From the NCBI GenBank assembly GCA_946497375.1, contig CAMMKE010000011.1, forward strand, positions 1 through 23,332: a DNA stretch of 23,332 nucleotides, written 5' to 3'. The notes beneath the pieces are model-generated. The model was not told the DNA's origin, made no database searches, and saw only the letters and a program-made list of their open reading frames with translations. The first letter of the stretch is position 1. Every line of letters starts with the position of its first letter. Below, piece after piece: positions 14,815 through 21,039 of this stretch. Both the position numbers and the translations under genes were made by a program. Source of the stretch: an uncultured Mycoplasmatota bacterium. GTDB taxonomy: Bacteria > Bacillota_I > Bacilli_A > RF39 > UBA660.

Positions 14815-14844
14815 GGAGATAGTACCTAACTAGCTAAGTATTCC
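14815..14844 (-). repeat. Hairpin E3 at the predicted 5' end of the peptide mRNA
   Basis: On the minus strand TACTTA and TAGGTA form a 6-bp stem (one G-U). E3 begins at the predicted transcript start, so it would cap the mRNA. Its TTAGGTACTATC is complementary to GATAGTACCTAA in the 3'-terminal copy (E1 read on the minus strand). Confidence 0.55.
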
Positions 14845-14850
14845 ATTAAT

Positions 14851-14879
14851 AATGTAGCATATATATTAAAATAAATCAA
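14851..14879 (-). promoter_or_regulatory. Putative promoter of the small membrane peptide
   Basis: Minus strand TTGATT (14879-14874), 17-base spacer, TACATT (14856-14851) with TGC before it (extended -10). The predicted start coincides with the end of hairpin E3. Confidence 0.5.
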
Positions 14880-14899
14880 TCGAACAAGATACATTTTTT

Positions 14900-15148
14900 T
14901 TAAAATTTTGTTTGATTATTTCTTTTAAATAATGTTAAAATACGTCTTTTAATATTATTTTTTTCTTGTTTTCTTTCTATATCTTCTATAAGTCTATTTT
15001 CTTTTTCTTCTAGATGATGTCTAGCCTCGCTAAAAGTCATACCAACTTTCATAAGTTTTACTTTCTTTCCTTTTGGTACATTAATAAACATTGCATGTTC
15101 TCCGCTACCAATCATAACTTTAACATTTTTTATTTTAGATTTTCTCAT
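14900..15148 (-). CDS. Small basic protein of unknown function (82 residues)
   Basis: I do not recognise this protein. The N-terminal 50 residues look like a small folded beta unit (NVKVMIGSGEHAMFINVPKG, then KLMKVGMTFSEARHH). The rest is a charged helix rich in Lys, Arg and Glu (EKENRLIEDIERKQ) ending in a strongly basic tail (IKRRILTLFKRNN). No Cys pairs, signal or membrane helix. Nucleic-acid binding is possible from charge only. ATG 15148 has AAAGGAG 9 bases upstream, and TGG-TAATAT lies before that, so the start is well supported. It faces away from the FkbM gene with about 80 bases between them. Confidence 0.55.
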   Translation of the reverse strand: MRKSKIKNVKVMIGSGEHAMFINVPKGKKVKLMKVGMTFSEARHHLEEKENRLIEDIERKQEKNNIKRRILTLFKRNNQTKF

Positions 15149-15229
15149 AATACACTTCTCCTTTTGTTATATATTACCATATTTTTTTAAACAATTAACT
15201 CTTCTTACATAGATTATATTGGTGATATA

Positions 15230-16162
15230 ATGAATAAAATTGATTATGAATTTTATAGTTTAATTAAGAAATTAGAATTAATGAGTAAAGAAGAAGTCTA
15301 TTTAAATATTAAGAATAGATATTTAAGTCTTAATGAAGAGTTAAGAGGTAATATCGAGACTTTTCTTAATAGTTTTAATTATTGGGGTAAATTAGATTAT
15401 ATTAATAATGACTTTGATGAGATTAATAACATAGTTAGTCTTCTAAAGGATAATTTAACTGATTTAGTAGTACTTTATCAAAACTTAAAAGATTATAAAT
15501 CTAAAAAGATATTACTAGCTATACTTAGAAATTATTATTACTATGACTTTACTATGTTACATGAAGTTATAGATACTTGCTATAAACATTACTTTGACCC
15601 TGATTTAGTTAAGACTACTAAAGATACTATTTATGTAGATGTAGGTAGTTATATAGGAGATAGTGTAGATGACTTTTTAGATACTTATTTAGAAGAATAT
15701 AAAAAAATTTATTGTTATGAAGTTACTGATTCTTCAATCTCCACTTTAAAAGATAAGTTTATCTTTAATGAAGATATTATTATAAGAGATAAGGCTTTGT
15801 ATGATAAGAAGACTACTTTAAGTCTTAATACTAGTAGTGTTGATAATTCTGCTAATACTATTAGTGATGCTAAAGGTGATATTGAAGCGGTAACTTTAGA
15901 TGAAGATATAAAAGAGAAAGTTGATATTATTAAGATGGATATCGAAGGAGCTGAGTTTAAGGCTTTGGAGGGTGCTAAAAAGCATATTAAAAATGATAGC
16001 TCTACTCTATTAATATCTATTTATCATGGTTTTAATGATTTAATTAGAATACCTAAATTAATTAAAAGTATTAATAAAAATTATAACTTTTATTTAAGGT
16101 ATTATGGTGGTAATATCTTTCCTACAGAAATTGTTTTAATCGCAAAGAAAAAAGCTAGTTAG
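15230..16162 (+). CDS. FkbM-family methyltransferase
   Basis: 310 residues. Residues 1-130 are a helical N-terminal region with no known motif. The SAM-binding domain begins TIYVDVGSYIGDSVDDFL (glycine motif at 136-143) with an acidic strand end KIYCYEVTD. The FkbM signature VDIIKMDIEGAEFKALEGA and the following ISIYHGFNDLIRIP complete the fold. FkbM enzymes O-methylate sugars or small molecules; the fused N-terminal segment is common in glycan-linked members. No glycan cluster surrounds it, so the substrate is unknown. The start ATG at 15230 has only a weak GGTGAT site. The gene ends in a shared terminator with the convergent SDR gene. Confidence 0.85.
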   Translation: MNKIDYEFYSLIKKLELMSKEEVYLNIKNRYLSLNEELRGNIETFLNSFNYWGKLDYINNDFDEINNIVSLLKDNLTDLVVLYQNLKDYKSKKILLAILRNYYYYDFTMLHEVIDTCYKHYFDPDLVKTTKDTIYVDVGSYIGDSVDDFLDTYLEEYKKIYCYEVTDSSISTLKDKFIFNEDIIIRDKALYDKKTTLSLNTSSVDNSANTISDAKGDIEAVTLDEDIKEKVDIIKMDIEGAEFKALEGAKKHIKNDSSTLLISIYHGFNDLIRIPKLIKSINKNYNFYLRYYGGNIFPTEIVLIAKKKAS

Positions 16163-16173
16163 TTAGCTTTTTT
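16148..16173. terminator. Bidirectional terminator between the FkbM and SDR genes
   Basis: AAAAAAGCTA (16148-16157) and TAGCTTTTTT (16164-16173) form a 10-bp stem with a 6-base loop, giving a T-run on either strand. It overlaps the TAG of the FkbM gene and stops 3 bases before the SDR stop. Confidence 0.8.
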
Positions 16174-16176
16174 ACT

Positions 16177-17082
16177 TTATCCTTTATACTCTCCTCCATT
16201 AACATGTATTACTTGACCTGTTGTATAAGTAGAATCATTACTTGCTAAATAAACATAGATAGCTGCTATCTCATATGGTTGCCCTGCCCTTTTCATTGGT
16301 CCAGTAGAACCAAAGGTTGGAATATCTTTGGCCTTTCTACTAGCAGGTTGCAAAGCTGTCCAGAATGGTCCTGGGGCCACGGCATTTACTCTTATATTTT
16401 TAGGAGCAAGATTAGTAGCAAGTGCTCTTGTAAAACCAACTATCGCTCCTTTGCTTGTTACATAATCAATTAAATCCCCTTCTCCATTATAAGTCGTAAT
16501 AGAAGTGGTATTAATAATACTAGAGCCACTATCTAAATAAGGAAGTACTGCTTTAGTTAAATAAAACATAGAATAGATATTAGACTTCATTGTATAGTCA
16601 AACTGTTCATTAGAAATATCTGTTAGGTTATCGGCAAAATACTGAACACCTGCATTATTAACTAAAATATCTATCTTACCATAACAGTTTAGTGTCTCAT
16701 TTACAATAAAGTTAGAAAAGTCCTTATTCTTTAAATCACCATGGATTAATAATACTTCTCCTCCTAATCTTTCAATATAATCTTTTGTATCATTAGCATC
16801 CCTTTCTTCATTATAATAAACTAAAACAAGCTTTGCCCCTTCTTTAGCAAAAAAGACAGCGACTGCCCGGCCAATGCCAGAATCTCCTCCTGTAATAATG
16901 GCAACTTTATCCTTTAATTTACCACTACCTCTATAATTAGAATCATCAAAAACAGGAAGAGGTTTCATTAAGTATTCCATACCAGGCTGTATATCCTGAT
17001 GTTGTGGTGGAAAGTATATTGGGTATGTCTTACAAGACTCACCTTGTGTGTAAGGTCTAATTGTATTAAATTTATTAAACAT
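16177..17082 (-). CDS. SDR oxidoreductase, general stress protein 39 type
   Basis: 301 residues from the ATG at 17082; a GTG three codons earlier lies inside the GGGTG ribosome site. The N-terminal 45-residue extension (PQHQDIQPGMEYLMKPLPVF) is typical of the YdaD/YhdF-like SDR group. It is followed by the NAD(P)-binding loop TGGDSGIGRAVAVFFAKEG, NNAG in VNNAGVQYF, the catalytic Ser in INTTSITTY, and YVTSK (YxxxK). The C-terminal PGPFWTALQPAS and GQVIHVNGGEY are also conserved. In Bacillus relatives these genes respond to general stress. The substrate is unknown. It is transcribed divergently from the SIS-domain gene. Confidence 0.9.
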   Translation of the reverse strand: MFNKFNTIRPYTQGESCKTYPIYFPPQHQDIQPGMEYLMKPLPVFDDSNYRGSGKLKDKVAIITGGDSGIGRAVAVFFAKEGAKLVLVYYNEERDANDTKDYIERLGGEVLLIHGDLKNKDFSNFIVNETLNCYGKIDILVNNAGVQYFADNLTDISNEQFDYTMKSNIYSMFYLTKAVLPYLDSGSSIINTTSITTYNGEGDLIDYVTSKGAIVGFTRALATNLAPKNIRVNAVAPGPFWTALQPASRKAKDIPTFGSTGPMKRAGQPYEIAAIYVYLASNDSTYTTGQVIHVNGGEYKG

Positions 17083-17139
17083 ATATAACACCCATTAAAA
17101 TTATATTTGTAAAGAAAGTGTCTTATTACTTATTATTTC

Positions 17140-17167
17140 TTGTTAAAAAAAATTCCTGTGTTAAAAT
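17140..17167 (+). promoter_or_regulatory. Promoter of the SIS-domain gene
   Basis: TTGTTA (17140-17145), 16-base spacer, TAAAAT (17162-17167) with TGT before it (extended -10). GGGAG lies 8-12 bases ahead of ATG 17188. Confidence 0.65.
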
Positions 17168-17187
17168 TAAAGTAGGGAGATGATTAA

Positions 17188-18222
17188 ATGAACAATACAA
17201 AAATGTTAGAAGAAATAAGAGAAGTTACAGCATTAGAATCCTGTATAGAAAAGAATAAAGATGTAATACCGGCTATTGCAAAAGAAATTAAAGAGTTTAA
17301 TCCTAAAAACTTTATGATAGTAGCAAGAGGAACATCTACTCATGGAGGTATATTTGGTAAGTTTTTCTTAGAACTACATACAAAAATTCCTGTAGAAATA
17401 GCAGATGCTTCAATATTCACTGTTTATGATAGTAATATGGATTTATCTAATACAGTTGTTATTGCTATTTCTCAGTCTGGTAAAGGATATGATGTTAGTA
17501 CTGTTTTGAAGAAAGCTAAGGAGTCTGGAGCTTATACTTTTGCTATTACTAATAATCCTAATTCATTAGTGGCAGAAGCAACTGATAGGCATATCTTTAA
17601 TGAGATTGGAGAAACTAAAGCCGGAGCTGCTACTAAAGGATATACTACGACTTTATATATCTTAACTAAGTTAGTTTTATGCTTAAGCGGTGAAGAAGAT
17701 AGCTTTGATGATGATAAATATATAGAAGCTGTTAAGAAGGGATTAGATTTATATGAAGATGTTAAACCTATGGCTAAAGAATTAGTTTCTATGGATATGG
17801 CTTTTTCTATTGCTAGAGGCTATAGTTACTCTATTGCTAAAGAATTCGCTCTTAAAGTTATGGAAACATGTTTAGTTCCAGTTATTCCATATAAAGCTAG
17901 TGAGTTTTGTCATGGGCCCCTTGCATCAACTAGTTCCAAAACTCCAGTAGTTTTATTTGCAGTAGATGATAAAACAAATGAGGATATTAAAAGAGTTGTT
18001 ACTTATTTAAAAGATACAAAAGCAAAAACTTATGTAGTTACTAATGATAAAGAAATTGCCGATATAGCAGATATGGCTATTATGATAGATGAAGATGAAA
18101 ATATCTATGCTTTCTATCAAGCTGCTATTGTAATGCAACTATTATCTTGTGAGATGGCCTTTACTAAAGGAACATATCAAGACCATGTACCTGTGTTAAG
18201 TGGTAGAACTAATACATTTTAG
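17188..18222 (+). CDS. SIS-domain sugar-phosphate isomerase/deaminase/deglycase
   Basis: 344 residues, two SIS domains (about 30-165 and 195-330) arranged as in the GlmS isomerase half, without the glutaminase half. Domain 1 shows MIVARGTSTHGG, VVIAISQSGKGYDV (phosphate loop) and GETKAGAATKGYTTTLYI, like the GlmS E-x-GVASTKA segment. Domain 2 shows YKASEFCHGPLA, matching the ELKHGPLA block with catalytic Glu/His. The C-terminus DHVPVLSGRTNTF lacks the Lys of the GlmS C-tail, arguing against GlcN6P synthesis. Better candidates are AgaS/NagB-II-type deaminases or FrlB-type deglycases, which act on sugars imported by mannose-family PTS. The gene ends tail-to-tail with such a PTS operon. Confidence 0.85.
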   Translation: MNNTKMLEEIREVTALESCIEKNKDVIPAIAKEIKEFNPKNFMIVARGTSTHGGIFGKFFLELHTKIPVEIADASIFTVYDSNMDLSNTVVIAISQSGKGYDVSTVLKKAKESGAYTFAITNNPNSLVAEATDRHIFNEIGETKAGAATKGYTTTLYILTKLVLCLSGEEDSFDDDKYIEAVKKGLDLYEDVKPMAKELVSMDMAFSIARGYSYSIAKEFALKVMETCLVPVIPYKASEFCHGPLASTSSKTPVVLFAVDDKTNEDIKRVVTYLKDTKAKTYVVTNDKEIADIADMAIMIDEDENIYAFYQAAIVMQLLSCEMAFTKGTYQDHVPVLSGRTNTF

Positions 18223-18229
18223 ATATATT

Positions 18230-18262
18230 AAAAGTGAAGAAAACTTAATCTTCACTTTTTTT
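18230..18262. terminator. Bidirectional terminator between the SIS gene and the PTS operon
   Basis: AAAAGTGAAGA (18230-18240) and TCTTCACTTTT (18249-18259), an 11-bp stem with an 8-base loop and further T residues. The right arm covers the last codons of the zinc-ribbon gene. Confidence 0.85.
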
Positions 18263-18457
18263 ATTGCTATCTTCTTCAAATTCACTTAATTCTTCATAAT
18301 CATCCGTAGAATTTTTAAAGCATCTTCTAAGATAATCTTTACCTCCATCAACTGAACATCTACCGCATTTGCAAGTAACAAAATCATGAGTATATTTAGA
18401 TTCTATAATATCACCACAGTTTTTACATCTTATAACATTTCTAATTATCTTTTTCAT
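18245..18457 (-). CDS. Small zinc-ribbon protein (DUF7695-like)
   Basis: 70 residues. KKIIRNVIRCKNCGDIIES gives a CxxC knuckle, followed by HDFVTCKCGRCSVDGGKDYL with the second Cys pair (CKC, plus an extra CS). Together these form a zinc ribbon. The C-terminus is acidic (EELSEFEEDSNKK). The IRCKNCGD-IES / HDFVTCKCG / DGG-DYLRR pattern matches a widespread family of small uncharacterised proteins in Bacillota. Its ATG directly follows the EIIA stop (TAAATG, no gap), so it is co-translated with EIIA. A link to sugar uptake is possible but unproven. Confidence 0.7.
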   Translation of the reverse strand: MKKIIRNVIRCKNCGDIIESKYTHDFVTCKCGRCSVDGGKDYLRRCFKNSTDDYEELSEFEEDSNKKSED

Positions 18458-18886
18458 TTAAATTCCTTCACTAGGTTCAATTTTTTCTTTTTCTATAACT
18501 TTTTCTAAAGGTATAACTGATTTAATAGAAGCATCCCTACAAGATGTTTTTAATTCTTTTATACTAAATTTATCTAACTTCATAGAAGTATCGATTAAAC
18601 CTCCTAAGTTAATACCTGTTACTACTTCATATCTATCGTTTGTAAAAGCGAGTTTAGATGCTACTTTAAAAGGTGTTCCTCCCATTAAATCACAAGTAAA
18701 TAAAATTTCACTATCTTTATTATCACTAATTATCTTATTAAATTTATCTTCTAGTGTATCATCATTATCACTAGATAAAAAATCTACTGCATAAATATTA
18801 TCTTTAACTCCTGCTATCATATTAAGAGAACTTAAAATACCACTAGCAAAGTTATTATGCCCTGTTATTATTATAATCTGTTTCAT
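18458..18886 (-). CDS. PTS mannose-family EIIA component
   Basis: 142 residues from ATG 18886 (MKQIIIITGHNNFASG), which has AAAGG 10 bases upstream; an ATG 14 codons earlier gives a non-homologous tail. His10 in ITGHNNFASGILSS is the phosphorylated residue of EIIA-Man. The LFTCDLMGGTPFKVASKLA block (normally L-DL-GGSP-N) and GINLGGLIDTSM are also family features. The protein takes phosphate from HPr-His15 and passes it to EIIB. It is last of the PTS components and, unlike the usual order, separated from EIID by a terminator and a promoter of its own. Confidence 0.93.
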   Translation of the reverse strand: MKQIIIITGHNNFASGILSSLNMIAGVKDNIYAVDFLSSDNDDTLEDKFNKIISDNKDSEILFTCDLMGGTPFKVASKLAFTNDRYEVVTGINLGGLIDTSMKLDKFSIKELKTSCRDASIKSVIPLEKVIEKEKIEPSEGI

Positions 18887-18908
18887 TATCTCACTACCTT
18901 TCAAAAAA

Positions 18909-18914
18909 ATTATA
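18909..18914 (-). promoter_or_regulatory. Internal promoter (extended -10) of EIIA
   Basis: Minus-strand TATAAT (18914-18909) with TGA before it, right after the internal terminator and 23 bases before the EIIA start. The 17-base spacer places a weak -35 (TTTTTC) in the terminator T-run. Confidence 0.55.
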
Positions 18915-18922
18915 TCATTTTT

Positions 18923-18954
18923 AAGCAAAAAGAAAAAGCCTTAATAGGCTTTTT
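18923..18954 (-). terminator. Internal terminator between EIID and EIIA
   Basis: AAAAAGCC (18933-18940) and GGCTTTTT (18947-18954), 8-bp stem with a TTAATA loop, then TTTTTC-type residues on the minus strand. It starts two bases after the EIID stop. Confidence 0.8.
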
Positions 18955-18955
18955 A

Positions 18956-19765
18956 CTAAAGTATTCCAAAGAATGAGAATACTATTGATACTATGATAAT
19001 ACCTACTATTAATACTGTAGTATTTACTTTCTTTCTTAATAAGAAATAGATTAAGAAAGTAAAAGCAAATGGTAAAATATTAGGTAAAATCTTATCAAAG
19101 AAATCAGTTTGTAAGCTAACAGTAGCATCATGTCCTATATCTATTGATGTTTTAACTGTTAATGTTACATAACTTGCAATTAATCCACCTAATATTGTAA
19201 CACCTAATACTGAAGCAGCATTACTAACTCTTTTCGTATTCTCTTGTAATTTATCTAAGGCTTTAGTACCTGTTTTATATCCCATTCTTGCAAGTGGAAA
19301 ACGAAGTAAGAAAGCAGCAAAGAATACTAAGAAGAATACTATTGGTCCTAAAACATTTCCTTGATCAGAAAGTGATGCACATATTCCTGCTGTAATTGGA
19401 AGTAATGTAAACCAGAATAAGGCATCTCCTATACCTGCTAAAGGTCCAAATAAAGATATTTTAATCTTTTTAACAGTTTCAGGATCTTCTCCACCTTCAT
19501 AAAGTGATAACATTAATCCTTGTAAATAAGGTAGTAATGTATTATGAGTATTAATGAACTCTAAGTTATCATGTAATACTTTAGATAAAGTCTTAGGATC
19601 ATTTTTATATATCTTCTTTAAAGCTGGTCCCATTCCTGCAGTAAAACCAATACTTTGCATTCTTTCATAGTTAAAGCATGATTGATTTAAGACAGAAAGT
19701 AAAGCTAAATCGTTTAAATCAGAATCTGTTACAACTCTTTTACGTTTTTTCTCTTTAGATGCCAC
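18956..19765 (-). CDS. PTS mannose-family EIID component
   Basis: 269 residues from the GTG at 19765, which sits 10 bases after AAGGAG. Earlier in-frame GTG codons (19786, 19774) precede or touch that site. Membrane partner of EIIC in the transport channel. Conserved features: SCFNYERMQSIGFTAGMGPALKKIY, THNTLLPYLQGLMLSLYEGG, and the glycine-rich segment SLFGPLAGIGDALFWFTLLPI. Three to four hydrophobic helices follow, the last at the very C-terminus. The 5' end overlaps the EIIC gene by 11 bases, indicating translational coupling. Confidence 0.93.
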   Translation of the reverse strand: MASKEKKRKRVVTDSDLNDLALLSVLNQSCFNYERMQSIGFTAGMGPALKKIYKNDPKTLSKVLHDNLEFINTHNTLLPYLQGLMLSLYEGGEDPETVKKIKISLFGPLAGIGDALFWFTLLPITAGICASLSDQGNVLGPIVFFLVFFAAFLLRFPLARMGYKTGTKALDKLQENTKRVSNAASVLGVTILGGLIASYVTLTVKTSIDIGHDATVSLQTDFFDKILPNILPFAFTFLIYFLLRKKVNTTVLIVGIIIVSIVFSFFGIL

Positions 19766-20537
19766 TCTTCTCACTCTCCTTTCCACTTGCTAAAGCAACT
19801 TCTTTATCACCACTTCTATAGAACTCCATCATAGCAAAAGCAAGTCCCATAATAGCAACTGGTAAAACGTTGTCTATTTGGATAAATGTTGCGAATAGGA
19901 ATCCTGCAAGTAAATAAGGTATATATCTTGCTTTTAAAGTTACACGTAGTAACATAGCAAATCCAACAGCAGGAAGTAATCCTCCAGCTACTTGGAAACC
20001 ATTAATTAGCCAATCAGGCATTGCTTGTACTAGATTTCTTAATGGTTCTTGAGCAGCATATACTGATAAGAATGTTAAAATACCAGTAGCAATACTTGTA
20101 AGAACTATTCCATAAAAGCATAGTTTAAATAATCCTTTAATATTTCCTTCTTTAGCATATCTTTCAGCAGGACCATTAAATGAAACAAAAGCTGTATTTC
20201 TAACAGTCCATAAGAATTGTAATAATACTCCAAATGGATATGCCAAAGCTAAACTAGTCGCTACATTATTTCCTGTAATGTGAGCGAATACAACAGTCAT
20301 AACACTAGTAAGTAAAGCTTCTGGAACACTTGCTCCTCCAATTGCTGCTATACCTGCAAAAGCAAGTTCTACCATACCACCTGCTACTAGTCCTGTATTT
20401 AAGTCACCTAGAATCGCTCCAACTATAGGACAAACAATAATTGGTCTAAAGATGAATAATGCTTCTAGGTGTCTATCAACAACAAGAACCATAACTACTA
20501 ATGTTATAATTATTCCTTGTAATAATGTTATTTCCAT
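19755..20537 (-). CDS. PTS mannose-family EIIC component
   Basis: 260 residues, mostly hydrophobic helices. The N-terminus LLQGIIITLVVMVLVVDRHL and IFRPIIVCPIVGAILGDLNTGL, then VAGGMVELAFAGIAAIGGASVPEALL, are typical of EIIC-Man/Sor. The last helices are GFLFATFIQIDNVLPVAIMGLAFAM. Forms the sugar pore with EIID. ATG 20537 follows GGGAGGAG. The sugar cannot be read from the sequence; mannose, fructose, N-acetylgalactosamine, galactosamine or glycation products are all known substrates of this family. Confidence 0.93.
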   Translation of the reverse strand: MEITLLQGIIITLVVMVLVVDRHLEALFIFRPIIVCPIVGAILGDLNTGLVAGGMVELAFAGIAAIGGASVPEALLTSVMTVVFAHITGNNVATSLALAYPFGVLLQFLWTVRNTAFVSFNGPAERYAKEGNIKGLFKLCFYGIVLTSIATGILTFLSVYAAQEPLRNLVQAMPDWLINGFQVAGGLLPAVGFAMLLRVTLKARYIPYLLAGFLFATFIQIDNVLPVAIMGLAFAMMEFYRSGDKEVALASGKESEKSGI

Positions 20538-20555
20538 ATTTTTTTAACTCCTCCC

Positions 20556-21026
20556 TTAAAATTCTTTTCTTGGTGAATCAGGTGTATCTTGAATATAAAT
20601 TTTATCTACGTGTTTCTTGATATAATTTAAATCTTCAAGTTCTTCTTTGCTAACAGCAACTTTATCTGTTAGTTTCTTATCACCTTCATCATAATACATA
20701 TTTCCAATATCTACCTCCTTTATTTTTACACCTCCTTCAATTACTCTCCTTAAATCTTTAGGAGTTTGACATATTAATAAAATGTGTTGGTCATCTGATG
20801 CTTTATCTATAATATCAATAGTCTTCTGAATTGTAAAAAATCTTGTGTCATAACCAAGTGATGATGCTGCCATTTTCATAACACTTTTCTCTATTTCATT
20901 TTCTGCAGTCTCATCATCTGCTACAACAATTAGATTTGCTCCTACTGCCCCTGCCCATAAGCATACTATTTGTCCATGAATTAATCTATTATCAATTCTT
21001 GCTAATAAAATATTATTATCTTTCAT
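20556..21026 (-). CDS. PTS mannose-family EIIB component
   Basis: 156 residues from ATG 21026, with AAAGGAGG just upstream; an ATG 10 codons earlier lies inside the EI stop region and lacks a ribosome site. The active-site block is ARIDNRLIHGQIVCLWAGA with phosphorylated His17. IVVADDETAENEIEKSVMKMA and the GVKIKEVDIGNMYYDEG loop match the family (normally N-VGGM), the latter close to the sequence of amino-sugar EIIB proteins. EIIB passes phosphate from EIIA to the incoming sugar. The gap from the EI stop is 13 bases. Confidence 0.93.
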   Translation of the reverse strand: MKDNNILLARIDNRLIHGQIVCLWAGAVGANLIVVADDETAENEIEKSVMKMAASSLGYDTRFFTIQKTIDIIDKASDDQHILLICQTPKDLRRVIEGGVKIKEVDIGNMYYDEGDKKLTDKVAVSKEELEDLNYIKKHVDKIYIQDTPDSPRKEF

Positions 21027-21039
21027 ATTTCTCCTCCTT

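Noticed and set aside
14606..14844. Repeated TACCTA/TAGGTA hairpins as a CRISPR-like array
   Set aside because: Only three imperfect copies in mixed orientation with unequal spacing and no cas genes.
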